The notes beneath the pieces were generated by a model, which saw only the letters and a list, made by a program, of their open reading frames with translations, was not told the DNA's origin and searched no databases. The position numbers and the translations under genes were made by a program. From Paraburkholderia antibiotica (lineage in GTDB: Bacteria; Pseudomonadota; Gammaproteobacteria; Burkholderiales; Burkholderiaceae), in assembly GCF_012927125.1 (NCBI RefSeq), contig NZ_JABBFZ010000023.1, positions 1 to 64,000 on the forward strand: a stretch of 64,000 nt of DNA, in the 5' to 3' direction. Below are positions 1-8,844 of this stretch, piece after piece (positions within the stretch are counted from its first letter, which is position 1; every line of letters begins with the position of its first letter).

Positions 1-103
1 GCATTGGTCTTTATCTCTGCCGGTATCTCATGTTGCGGAGTACGCGGGGTTTCTGCTGCCGTCATGTTCCTGTTACCTGCTTGTGATGATGGGGATCGAC
101 TGG

Positions 104-607
104 TCAGCCCAGCGCGGGCGGCGTCAGTGGGTTATGTGCGAGCGCGTCACCCGAAACTCCGGACAGCCCGCTCGCGATCTGACCGCGCGCCTGCTGTTCC
201 AGCGCACTGACGGCCTGCTTGCCCAGCGCAGCGACGCCACCTGAGGCAACGCTCTGCGCTGCACTGGACACGGTCGAAGCAACCGGCGCAGCCGATCCCA
301 GCGCCGCCATCGTCGGCCCCGCAAGACTGGGCAATGCCACACCGGCGTCGGTCGTCGCCGGTCCCGCCTGTGGCGTCCCGGCGGGTTCGGCAAACTTGCG
401 CGCCTTGTCCTCGAGGTCATGCTGTTCCTCGAAGTACTGGACCGCACCGCCGCCGCGCGGCACATCATATGTGCTGACCGGGCGTGGACCATGCCAGATG
501 CCACCGGTCATATTGGTCTGGCCCCCCGACGGTCGGGAAGCCGAAGGGTGACGTTTCAGGCCCGGGGGAGTCAACTGGACTAATCTGAAATTCTTCGATT
601 TTGACAA
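104..607 (-). CDS. Hypothetical protein, Ala/Ser-rich C-terminus
   Basis: I do not recognise this 167-aa protein. The first half is polar with a Gly/Pro-rich stretch (GGIWHGPRPVSTYDVPRGG) followed by an acidic/basic segment (FEEQHDLEDKARKFAEPAG). The second half is an Ala/Ser/Gly/Val-rich stretch that could be a weakly helical or membrane-associating region. There is no signal peptide. The longest frame begins with TTG at 607 with no clear Shine-Dalgarno; an in-frame stop lies just upstream at 638-640, and the first ATG is at 511, so the start is uncertain. Codon use fits the rest of the window. No neighbour points to a function. Confidence 0.5.
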   Translation of the reverse strand: MSKSKNFRLVQLTPPGLKRHPSASRPSGGQTNMTGGIWHGPRPVSTYDVPRGGGAVQYFEEQHDLEDKARKFAEPAGTPQAGPATTDAGVALPSLAGPTMAALGSAAPVASTVSSAAQSVASGGVAALGKQAVSALEQQARGQIASGLSGVSGDALAHNPLTPPALG

Positions 608-950
608 TGATTTACGATGAATTTCTATATCCCGGTTTTATTGCTTAGTTTCGCTTACGATGAATCAATAAACGGCGGCAATAAGCTGTCGTAATCGCAG
701 CGATTAGTCCGATGGTAGTTGCCCCCGACCTCGATCACGAGTTCCAGCAGTTGTCGCTACTGATGTCGTTATTCGACAATTACAGAAGGATTCCTTAACA
801 TCGTGTCGATGCGCGTAGCGTAGCCGTTAGGCTCACAACGTGCCTGAGTGATCGAGGAATGTCGTTCCTGTTTGTCGCGGAATCGCTCTGGCACACAAAT
901 GCACCCGTTCTAATCTTGGTTGAGCTCTCGCGCCTTCGAAAAAAACACCC
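608..950. other. Intergenic region, AT-richer, with an 11-bp direct repeat
   Basis: No convincing gene is visible in these 343 bases, which separate two minus-strand genes. The left end is AT-richer than its surroundings and holds TTACGATGAAT twice (612-622 and 655-665), 43 bp apart. This could be a pair of regulator half-sites upstream of the 104-607 gene, or chance. Confidence 0.4.
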
Positions 951-1622
951 TCATCCCCCCAACACCACCAACGCCTCCGCAAGCGAAAGCACCGTCGTGC
1001 GCGAATCGAACGCCGTCGAAAAGAGATGCTCGTGCACGACCTGATCCGGGTCGTAACAGCAATCCTTCACTGTGAACAGACGGAAGTCCGCATCGCTCGC
1101 GTAGGCCACCGACGACAGCACGACACCCGTCGACGCAATGCCCGCCATCACCAGCGTATCGATACCCTGAGCGGAAAGCCGCACCTGCAGATCAGTGCCG
1201 AAAAACACGCTGGCACGATGCGCGATGATGAGCGGCTCAGTGGGCCGTTGCGCGAGTTCCGGTGAAATCCTGTCGTCGACGAAAAGACCGAGTTGTTTGA
1301 TGCCCTGCCCGTTCCTGTTCAACGGACTGACCTCGGGATAGCCTGGGCTGAAGTGGATCCTGGCGAAATAGACGCTGACGCCACTGGCTCGCGCGGCGTC
1401 GCATAACTGCCGCGTATTGGCGAGCAACGTGGCGGCGACCGAAGGAAACAACGCGAGGATATCGGTCTGATAATGCATGATCACCAACGCGGTTTGCGCT
1501 GGCATGATCGGCGGCATCTGCGTGCTCGCGCCTCGCCCGGAGGTGGCGGTGGCAGTGGCGGTTTCCATGCCCTGTTGCTGATCTACCGGATCGACGGATC
1601 CTGATTCGATGCGTGGCGACAT
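951..1622 (-). CDS. Isochorismatase-like cysteine hydrolase family protein lacking the cysteine
   Basis: The fold is that of the isochorismatase-like hydrolases: a first strand ending in the conserved Asp (ALVIMHYQTD, about residue 54), the FFGTDL segment, and the GI-(A)-ST-G-VVLSS-AYASD helix start. In nicotinamidase-type members the position after this Gly-rich turn is the nucleophilic Cys; here it is Val (about residue 167). The usual Lys segment also looks altered (IIAHRASVFFGT). The protein is therefore either a Cys-independent member or inactive. The ATG at 1622 is chosen; a GTG at 1661 and later ATGs at 1568 and 1517 are possible because the first 40 residues are not conserved in the family. 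The substrate is unknown. Confidence 0.75.
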   Translation of the reverse strand: MSPRIESGSVDPVDQQQGMETATATATSGRGASTQMPPIMPAQTALVIMHYQTDILALFPSVAATLLANTRQLCDAARASGVSVYFARIHFSPGYPEVSPLNRNGQGIKQLGLFVDDRISPELAQRPTEPLIIAHRASVFFGTDLQVRLSAQGIDTLVMAGIASTGVVLSSVAYASDADFRLFTVKDCCYDPDQVVHEHLFSTAFDSRTTVLSLAEALVVLGG

Positions 1623-1806
1623 AAGCGTGACGCGACGAGGAAAGTAAGCGGACTCTATCACGCGTTGAAGAGACGATGGTGATCCAGATGGTCACTCGCG
1701 AGAATCACGCCGCTGTGGCGAAACCACCTGCCCGACAATCTCCTCCGACAATCTGCATTGCCAAGCAATCGACTCACATCGCCTCATTCCTCCCCTTCAC
1801 TTTGCT

Positions 1807-2781
1807 TCAAGGCAGCCGTTCGGAATCGAAAACTCCAGCCTCGTCCAGCATCTCGACGAGCTCTTCCGGATAGATCGTCTCCGTGGTACCAGACAGTTCT
1901 TCCCTACTCCACCATCGATGATCCGCCATCACTTCACGCTCTTCCGCAGTCCAGCTGTCGCGCGAAATTGATTCCGTATCGACGTCAACGACGAAATACT
2001 GTTCGACCGCGAGCACGTGTTCGCCATCGGGCAACTGCAGACGCACCTCGCGTCGTGCGACCGGATCGGACATCTGCATCTTGCGAATGCCGGCTTCTTC
2101 ACGAAGTTCTCGTATCGCAGCATCGGCAAACGTCTCGTCGCGCTCGACACCACCACCTGGCGTTGCCCAATAGCTCTTTCCTGCGAGCGCGCCGGATTGA
2201 TGCATGAACCGGAATAGCAACACACGCTGCTTTGGCGTGGTGACCAGCAGCCTGGCCGAAAGTCGTTCGCGTAGGGGACTCACCGGCTTTTCATACAGTG
2301 ACCAGACATAGCCACCGGGCTCCGGCTCCGAATACAGGCCAACGCGAATAAAGCCGAGCGACTCGTAGTAAGCACATAGCTTGACGTTGTGGACGGCGCA
2401 GTCGAGTCGAACGAAACGTCGGCTCAAGCCGCTCATCCTGTCAGCGCACCAATCGAGTATGTCGCGGCCAAGCCCACGTCCGTTGAAGCCTTTGCGCACA
2501 CTAAGCCCATGCACATAACCGGCGATCGGTGCCTGAGGTCCCCAATGATTGTCCTCGTCCAGAACGAGCGAAAATGTTCCGACCAGCGTGCCATCCAGTT
2601 CGACGACATACACTTCCCTCTCCGAGACATTATTTCGTACCCACCGCTCGGAAAATCCGTCTCCTTCCTTGCCCCATGCGTAATCGCCACGCGCAACCTT
2701 TATTGCGTGTGCGTCGTTACGGATCTGCGTGAGAATCGGCACGTCCGGCAAACCTGCCCTACGAACGGATATTTTTGTCAT
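1807..2781 (-). CDS. GNAT acetyltransferase - Nudix hydrolase fusion
   Basis: The 324-aa protein joins two enzymes. Residues 1-165 are a GNAT N-acyltransferase with the acetyl-CoA pyrophosphate loop VRKGFNGRGLG (about 95-105) and the typical C-terminal YESLGF segment. Residues 172-310 are a Nudix hydrolase with a complete Nudix box: Gly210, Glu216, Arg224-Glu225-Leu226, Glu228-Glu229, Gly231-Ile232. Both active regions look intact. A Nudix domain would cleave a nucleoside diphosphate linked to another moiety, and GNAT would acetylate an amine. A joint role such as detoxification of an aminoacyl- or amino-sugar nucleotide is inference. The gene stands alone, transcribed away from the sulfatase locus. 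Confidence 0.88.
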   Translation of the reverse strand: MTKISVRRAGLPDVPILTQIRNDAHAIKVARGDYAWGKEGDGFSERWVRNNVSEREVYVVELDGTLVGTFSLVLDEDNHWGPQAPIAGYVHGLSVRKGFNGRGLGRDILDWCADRMSGLSRRFVRLDCAVHNVKLCAYYESLGFIRVGLYSEPEPGGYVWSLYEKPVSPLRERLSARLLVTTPKQRVLLFRFMHQSGALAGKSYWATPGGGVERDETFADAAIRELREEAGIRKMQMSDPVARREVRLQLPDGEHVLAVEQYFVVDVDTESISRDSWTAEEREVMADHRWWSREELSGTTETIYPEELVEMLDEAGVFDSERLP

Positions 2782-2947
2782 TGCTTTCGCCCCGGCAGCT
2801 ACAGGAGAGCGAAGCTTAACAAAGCGTCCTTACGGTCTCGATACCGACTTTCACTCGTTTGCCCGATACACGCTCGCCGAATGTCAAAGCGCTGCAGTCT
2901 GGCGGACAACCGCCATATCTATCGGTGGATATTTAAGTCGACACCTC

Positions 2948-3239
2948 GACATACCGCAGCACGACTGGGAGAGCGTCGCGCGCTTCGTCGTGGGAGCGTT
3001 CCGCGCGGACGTCGCGCGCGGGGCTCGCGTCCGACATGGTCGACGATCTATGCCGAGCCGGCCCCGACTTCGAGCGCATGTGGCGCGACAACCAGGTGCT
3101 GGGTCACGGCGACGGCGAGAACGTGAAGCGCCCGCTGCATCCGACCTTCGGGCTCGTCGAAATGGAATGCTTGCGTCAGGCATGCACGGTGACTGTCCGG
3201 GCCTCACACACGCAGAGAAGTGCCCTTGCCTTACTGTAG
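2948..3239 (+). pseudogene. 3' remnant of an MmyB-like HTH regulator, frameshifted
   Basis: Two adjacent frames together give a piece of the MmyB-like ligand-binding domain common at the C-terminus of Xre-type regulators. The first frame reads HDWESVARFVVGAFRADVAR; the next frame continues SDMVDDLCRAGPDFERMWRD and then GHGDGENVKRPLHP. The frames join if one G is removed from the GGGG run at 3020-3023. The N-terminal helix-turn-helix half (about 150 residues) is absent upstream, and the last 25 residues look degraded. It ends at a TAG 11 bp before the sulfatase ATG, so it may once have been the sulfatase locus regulator. The family match rests on my recognition of the motifs. Confidence 0.65.
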
Positions 3240-3250
3240 CGGAGGGTTAT

Positions 3251-5753
3251 ATGCGAACCAGGCTCGCACTACCCATGATGCCCGGCGTAATTGCGCTCTT
3301 TCTGTGCATCGGTTCGGGCATCCGCGCGCAAGGCACATCGCCGCCTGAATCGAGCCCTACTAATTCTCCATCGATCGGAATCGTACTGCCCAATCCGCCA
3401 CAGCCACGCCCCAATCCCCAATACGTGCCGGATTTCCATGGCGTGATCAATCTCGACGTCCGGAATTCCAAATCCGACTGGACGCCTTTTACGCCAAAAC
3501 GCGCGCCACAAGGCGCACCTAGTTTCCTTTTTATTCTTTTCGACGATACCGGTCTTGCGGCATGGTCGCCATATGGCGGTCGCATCAATATGCCGACACT
3601 CGACAGATTGGCCGCGAACGGCCTGATCTACACGCAATGGCACACCCCGGCCCTCTGTTCGCCGTCGCGCTCGACGATCCTGACGGGACGCAATCACCAC
3701 CTGAACGGTATGGCATCGATTACGGAATCCGCCAGCGGCTTCCCCGGCTCGACCAGCCGTCTCCCCGAACAGTCCGCCACGATCGGGCAGATCCTGCAGG
3801 ACGCGGGCTGGAGCACGTTCTGGGTCGGCAAGAATCACAATGTCGCCGAACAGGATGTCGCCTCCGGCGCGACTCGCAAGCAATGGCCTCTGCAGAAAGG
3901 ATTCGATCGCTATTACGGATTTCTCGGCGGCGAAACGAATCAGTGGTACCCGGACCTGGTCGAGGACAACCGTTTCGTCGATCCACCGTATGGTCCCGAG
4001 CAGGGCTATCACCTCTCGAAGGATCTGGTCGATCACGCAATCGAAATGCTGCGCGACCAGAAAGCCACGAACCCATCCCGACCATGGTTCATGTGGTTCA
4101 ATCCGGGCGCGAATCACGCGCCGCATCAGGCGCCGCAGGAGTACATCGACAAATACAAGGGCAAGTTCGACGACGGCTATGAAGCTTATCGCTCGTGGGT
4201 GCTTCAACGCATGATTGCCAAAGGCGTGCTGCCGAAGGGAACACAGTTGACGCCGCTCAATCCTCTTCCGCAGGACGTGGCCAACCCGCTGGACAACGTG
4301 CGTCCCTGGAATTCGCTGTCGCCCGACGAAAAGCGGCTGTTTTCTCGGCTCGCCGAAGTCTACGCCGGCTTCTCCGAGTACACGGACGTTCAGATAGGAC
4401 GTCTGATCGATTATCTGAAGCAGACCGGGCAACTGGACAATACCGTCATTTTTTACGCTGCCGACAATGGTGCATCCGGTGAAGGCGGTCCGAATGGCTC
4501 GGTCAACGAGAACAAGTTCTTCAATGGCTTTCCCGACACCATTGCCGAGAACATGAGTCATATCGACGAATTGGGCGGACCGAATACCTATGAACACTAT
4601 CCGACCGGATGGGCCGTCGCCTTTTCGACACCGTTCCAGATGTTCAAGCGGTACTCGCAATTCGCGGGCGGCACCGCCGACCCGTTAATCATTTCATGGC
4701 CCAAAAGGCATCCACGCACACGGCGAACTACGGAATCAATACCACCACTCGACGGACATCGTTCCGACCATCCTCGAAATTGGGGGTCTGGACATGTCGA
4801 AGGTCTATCGCGGCGTGGAGCAATATCCGCTCAGCGGCGTGTCGATGGTCTATACATTCACCGCTCGACCGGACGATCCGACCCAGAAACATCGGCAATA
4901 CTATGAAATGCTCGGCACGCGCGATCTCTGGGAAAACGGCTGGAAAGTCACCTCGGTTCACGCGCCGCTAACCGGACGAGGCAAGTTCGATCAGGACGCA
5001 TGGGAGTTGTATCACGTCGATGTCGACCGCTCCGAATCGCAGGATCTGTCGAAGCAATACCCGGAGAAAGTCCGCGCCCTGGTGACCGCATGGTTCGAAG
5101 AAGCGGACAGAAATCACGTGTTGCCGCTCGACGACCGGCCCGCGCCCGAACTGCTCGGCCTGCAGCGTCCCAGCGACGAGCCGCCGCATGAGCGCTACAT
5201 CTACTATCCCGACACCGCGCCGATTCCCGAAGCCGTCGCCGTCAACATCCGCAACCGCTCCTACAAGATTCTCGCCAACGTGGATGTGACCGACGCGAAC
5301 GCGTCCGGTGTGATCTTTGCGCACGGCTCGCGCTTCGGCGGACACACGCTGTTCCTGAAAGACAGAAAGCTCCATTACGTCTATAACTTCCTCGGCATCA
5401 AGCCCGAACAGGCCTTCATCTCCAGGACCGAGGTCGCGCCGGGCAAACACACGTTCGGCGTCGAATTCGCGCGGGAAAAAGCGGGCGAACATGGCGAATC
5501 GCCAGGTACAACGAAGCTCTATATCGACGGCCAGCTCGTCGCGGAAGGTCCGATGAGAACGCAGCCCGGCAAGTTCACGCTCAGCGGCGACGGCCTGTGT
5601 GTGGGCTTCGATAGCGGCGACGCGGTCAGTCAGGAATACCAGTCGCCCGCGCGCTTCAAAGGCGGGACGATATACGGCGTCGGCGTCACCGTGGAAAAAG
5701 CGCAATACGAAGACCTCAACAAGGAAGCCCAGCGCATGCTGATGAAGGAATAG
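3251..5753 (+). pseudogene. Exported arylsulfatase, interrupted by a one-base frameshift
   Basis: The frame opens with ATG at 3251 behind GGAGGG (3241-3246) and a Sec signal peptide ending near GIRAQG. It carries the sulfatase signature C-S-P-S-R at Cys136-Arg140, followed by TILTGRNHH. Cys136 would be converted to formylglycine to hydrolyse sulfate esters in the periplasm. The first frame loses homology after IISWPK. The family-like continuation (KGIHAHGELRNQYHHSTDIV) lies in the next frame from 4707 and runs to 5753, so AAAA at 4703-4706 has one base too many. Repaired, it is about 833 aa, with a C-terminal beta-rich domain seen in long arylsulfatases. As read, the product would stop at 4906 and lose about 350 residues. 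The FGE gene follows at 42 bp. Confidence 0.85.
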
Positions 5754-5794
5754 TCACGCACGTCTCCGATACCGTGCTTTGCGCGAGGAATCGA

Positions 5795-6925
5795 ATGAAC
5801 CGGGCCATGATACGCAGACGACTATTACTGGGCGGCCTGTCTGGCGCGGTGCTGGCCACCGTCGGTGGAGTCTGGTCGTATTCGACCCGTCGCCGGCGCG
5901 ACGTTCTGGTCGGCGACGGCACGCAAGGGCCTCGCGGCATGGTCTGGGTGCCGGAAGGAACGTTCCTGATGGGCAGCACGTCGAGACTTGCGCTGCCGAA
6001 CGAAGGGCCGCCTCATCCGGTGACGCTAAGCGGATTCTGGATCAGCCAATACGACATCACCAATGCCGAGTTCGCGTCTTTCGTGAAGGCCACCGGCTAT
6101 ACGACGACGGCGGAACAGGCGCCCCGCTGGGAAGATCTGGCCGTGCAGTTGCCGCCCGGCACACCCAGGCCCGCGGACAGCGAACTCGTTGCCGGCGCCC
6201 TGGTGTTCACCGGCACGGATCAGCCGGTGCCGTTGCAGGACTACAGCCTGTGGTGGCAATTCGTGCCCGGCGCGGACTGGCGACATCCGCTGGGACCGGC
6301 TTCGTCGCTGGCCGGCAAGGACCTTCGTCCGGTCGTGCAGGTCTCGCACCGCGACGCGCTGGCGTATGCCTCGTGGGCAGGCGGCCGTCTGCCGACCGAA
6401 TCGCAATGGGAATACGCGGCGCGCGGCGGCCTCGAACAGGCGGATTTTGTTTGGGGTAACGAAGTCCCTGCCAACACCGCGACGCGCGCAAACGTCTGGC
6501 GCGACGACGTCTCGCGATTTCCCGTCGTGCCGCGCGCCACCGAGAAAGTCGCGGTGGGCACGATGCCCGTTGGCTCGTTCGACGCGAACGGCTACGGTCT
6601 CTATGACATGGCCGGAAACGTATGGCAGTGGACGGCGGACTGGTATCGGGCCGACGCGTTCCGGCAACTGGCCGCGCGCTCGCCGGGCAAGCCGGCCGTC
6701 GACCCCGCCGGTCCGTGCGACAGCTTCGACCCCGACGAGCAGGGCGTGTCGCCTGCTGCTCCGAAGCGCGTGACCCGCGGCGGGTCGTTTCTCTGTAGCG
6801 AAACCTATTGCCAGAGCTATCGAACCAGTGCCCGGCGCGGCACCGATCCGATGAACAGCATGTCCCATCTGGGCTTTCGCATCGTCATGACCGAACAGGA
6901 TTGGGATCGGCGCAAACGCGCATGA
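5795..6925 (+). CDS. Formylglycine-generating enzyme (sulfatase-modifying factor)
   Basis: This 376-aa protein belongs to the FGE/SUMF1 family, which oxidises the active-site Cys of sulfatases to formylglycine. It has the family start (GMVWVPEGTFLMGS), the N-F/Y-E/D core segments (GRLPTESQWEYAARGG, GYGLYDMAGNVWQWT) and the catalytic cysteine pair in GGSFLCSETYCQSYR (Cys334 and Cys339), matching the two Cys of known aerobic FGEs. The ATG at 5795 follows GAGGAA at 5785-5790. The N-terminus has an R-R-R followed by a hydrophobic stretch, so it may be exported by Tat or anchored in the inner membrane. It lies directly after the sulfatase and is probably co-transcribed as its maturase. Confidence 0.92.
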   Translation: MNRAMIRRRLLLGGLSGAVLATVGGVWSYSTRRRRDVLVGDGTQGPRGMVWVPEGTFLMGSTSRLALPNEGPPHPVTLSGFWISQYDITNAEFASFVKATGYTTTAEQAPRWEDLAVQLPPGTPRPADSELVAGALVFTGTDQPVPLQDYSLWWQFVPGADWRHPLGPASSLAGKDLRPVVQVSHRDALAYASWAGGRLPTESQWEYAARGGLEQADFVWGNEVPANTATRANVWRDDVSRFPVVPRATEKVAVGTMPVGSFDANGYGLYDMAGNVWQWTADWYRADAFRQLAARSPGKPAVDPAGPCDSFDPDEQGVSPAAPKRVTRGGSFLCSETYCQSYRTSARRGTDPMNSMSHLGFRIVMTEQDWDRRKRA

Positions 6926-7111
6926 CATCACGACAGCGCTGAAGAAGCGTAATGCAGCCGCCTTTTCGCCAGCAGCGGTTTTTCCAACGGGTTTGTCAGC
7001 CGTATTTCCAGCGTCTACACTGCGCAGGTTGATGCAGCGCAGCACGTGCCGTTTCGCGCCTCGCCCGCCAAGGCGCCCCACCCCACGTTCGACCCGACTG
7101 GAGAGACAAGC

Positions 7112-7903
7112 ATGGACCAGCTGTCCGCGCAGCCTTTTGCGCAACGCAAGGTGCTGATCGTCGGCATCGCCAACGAACATTCGATCGCCTACGGATGTGC
7201 ACGCGCATTCCGCGAGCTGGGCGCTGATCTCGCGATCACCTACCTGAACGACAAGGCGAAGGCCTATGTCGAGCCGCTCGCCGAAGCGCTCGGCGCGTCG
7301 ATCGTGATGCCGCTCGACGTCGCCAGACCCGGCCAGCTCGAGGCCGTGTTCGACACGATTCGCGAGCGCTGGGGACGGCTCGACGTCGCAGTCCATTCGA
7401 TCGCCTTCGCACCGAAGGACGACCTGCAAGGCGGCTTGCTGAACAGTTCGGCCGAGGGCTTCGCGCAGGCGATGGACATCTCGTGCCACTCGTTCATCCG
7501 GATGGCGCGGCTCGCGGCGCCGCTGATGGACGACGGCGGTTCGCTGTTCGCGATGAGCTACCTCGGCGCAACGCGCGTCGTGCCGAACTACGATCTGATG
7601 GGCCCGGTCAAGGCCGCGCTCGAAGCGTCGTGCCGGTATCTCGCGCACGAACTCGGCCCGCGCCGCATCCGCGTGCACCCGATTTCGCCGGGGCCGCTGA
7701 AAACGCGCGCGGCGTCGGGCCTGAAGGACTTCGATCTGCTGCTCACCGAGGCCGCCGCGCGCGCGCCGATCGGCGAACTGGTCGACATCATGGACGTCGG
7801 CTACACCTGCGCATTTCTCGCCACGCCATACGCGCGCCGGATGACCGGCAATACGATTTTCGTCGACGGCGGGGTCAGCATCATGGACGGTCGCGCGGAC
7901 TGA
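7112..7903 (+). CDS. fabI: Enoyl-[acyl-carrier-protein] reductase (NADH), FabI type
   Basis: This 263-aa short-chain dehydrogenase reduces trans-2-enoyl-ACP in the last step of fatty-acid elongation. It has the FabI-type nucleotide loop GIANEHSIAYGCA (residues 18-30), the Tyr150/Tyr160/Lys167 catalytic set in SYLGATRVVPNYDLMGPVK, and the C-terminal GNTIFVDGG. The ATG at 7112 has GGAGAG at 7100-7105; a longer frame to 7046 lacks family sequence. Several residues differ from housekeeping FabI (for example GPVKAALEASCRY). No fab genes are adjacent and the gene lies next to stress genes, so this is probably a second, accessory FabI; that is inference. Confidence 0.88.
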   Translation: MDQLSAQPFAQRKVLIVGIANEHSIAYGCARAFRELGADLAITYLNDKAKAYVEPLAEALGASIVMPLDVARPGQLEAVFDTIRERWGRLDVAVHSIAFAPKDDLQGGLLNSSAEGFAQAMDISCHSFIRMARLAAPLMDDGGSLFAMSYLGATRVVPNYDLMGPVKAALEASCRYLAHELGPRRIRVHPISPGPLKTRAASGLKDFDLLLTEAAARAPIGELVDIMDVGYTCAFLATPYARRMTGNTIFVDGGVSIMDGRAD

Positions 7904-7921
7904 ACGACGCGCCGCTTCACG

Positions 7922-8062
7922 TCAATCGTCGATGGGCGGCTCGCCTTCAGTCGTTTTCTTCGGCCGCTCGCGCGCGTCGTCGCGCTGCGGCAGCTTGCTC
8001 TTTTCGTTATCGCTGTGTTTGACGGGCTGGGGATGCGTGAACTGTTCGTCGACGTTCGTCAT
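7922..8062 (-). CDS. Small hydrophilic protein (46 aa)
   Basis: A 46-codon frame starts at ATG 8060-8062 with a strong GGAGG ribosome site about 8 bases upstream, and ends with TGA just after the convergent fabI stop. The product is highly charged with no hydrophobic segment (begins MTNVDEQFTHPQPVKHSDNE, ends in an acidic PPIDD). Such short, lysine/aspartate-rich proteins are common and unnamed in Burkholderia. The ribosome site and codon use support it; the function is unknown. Confidence 0.6.
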   Translation of the reverse strand: MTNVDEQFTHPQPVKHSDNEKSKLPQRDDARERPKKTTEGEPPIDD

Positions 8063-8122
8063 GACGGGCCTCCGTGCCAACGCAGACCAAAACCATACGC
8101 GCCCGAATTCATCGGGCAGCGT

Positions 8123-8626
8123 TTATGAATGAGGTTCGGCGGCGCGAGCGGTATCGCTCTTGCTATCGGCGCCCGCCGTCGCGGCTGGCGCTTCCGCGCC
8201 CGTCGTCACCAGCACGCTGCACGTCACGCGGTCGAGCAGCAGCCCATCGTGACGACCGCCCCACCAGCGCGCGAGCCCATGACTGCGCCGATGCCCGACG
8301 ACGACCAGATCGGCCTTCAGATCGTTGGCGAAAAACGGAATCTGCTCCAGCGGTTCGCCGATCGCGAGATGCCCGGTTGCCCGAATGCCGCGCGCGGCGA
8401 GTTTCTGCAAGCCCTCGTCGAGCAGCGTCCTGGCGGATTCGTTGATGAAATCAAGCGGCACCGCGGATGTGATATCCGCGCCTTGCATCCAAGCCGTATT
8501 GTTGAGCACGGAAAGCAGGTGCACATCCGCGCCGAGATCCTGCGCGAGCGCGGCGCCGTCCTTCAACGCGTGTTGTCCTTCGCGGGTTCCGTCGTAACAG
8601 AGAAGAATGCGTTTAAAGCTCGACAT
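8123..8626 (-). CDS. Universal stress protein, UspA family
   Basis: This 167-aa cytoplasmic protein starts with the Usp strand and phosphate-binding region FKRILLCYDGTREGQHALK, and has the late DLVVVGHRRSHGLARWWGGR segment corresponding to the ATP-binding loop. That loop departs from the classical G-2X-G-9X-G-S/T pattern, so nucleotide binding is uncertain. The last 25 residues are a polar Ala-rich tail. A 19-bp dyad at 8674-8692, shared with three other promoters nearby, sits 48 bp upstream of the ATG, so it is probably under the MarR regulator at 10712. Confidence 0.88.
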   Translation of the reverse strand: MSSFKRILLCYDGTREGQHALKDGAALAQDLGADVHLLSVLNNTAWMQGADITSAVPLDFINESARTLLDEGLQKLAARGIRATGHLAIGEPLEQIPFFANDLKADLVVVGHRRSHGLARWWGGRHDGLLLDRVTCSVLVTTGAEAPAATAGADSKSDTARAAEPHS

Positions 8627-8673
8627 GTCGTTTCTCCCTGCCCCGTTTTCGCGGGCACTTCATTCGTTCAGTA

Positions 8674-8692
8674 TATGTCGATTCGTGATATA
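8674..8692. promoter_or_regulatory. Putative MarR operator, copy A (upstream of usp)
   Basis: TATGT - nine bases beginning with C and ending TG - ATATA. It also sits inside a wider dyad GTATAT...ATATAC (8671-8695). It aligns with three other 19-bp sites in this block: 9231-9249, 9330-9348 and 10663-10681. Confidence 0.55.
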
Positions 8693-8844
8693 TACCGTGC
8701 GTCGGCGGTGCCACGCATGTACATAAAGAATCGCTTCGATGCGGTGCAAACGCATACGCGGCCAACATGCCGCAAGCCGCAAAGCGCAGGATTGCGAAGC
8801 GTCACCGCGACGTACGTCGTTTCATCGCCGCTCCGAACGGAACC

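Noticed and set aside
888..905. A possible sigma-54 promoter (TGGCAC...TGC)
   Set aside because: The GG-GC spacing is one base short of the required distance and the -12 part lacks the TTGC form.
3269..4660. A 463-codon open frame on the minus strand
   Set aside because: Antisense to the sulfatase, which has a clear signature, signal peptide and ribosome site on the other strand.
4700..4706. A programmed -1 frameshift heptamer (CCCAAAA) in the sulfatase
   Set aside because: The codon phase is wrong for a -1 slip (XXX YYY instead of X XXY YYZ), and the needed shift is +1.
6026..7678. A 550-codon open frame on the minus strand
   Set aside because: It overlaps the FGE and fabI genes in antisense and lacks ribosome site and protein-like composition.
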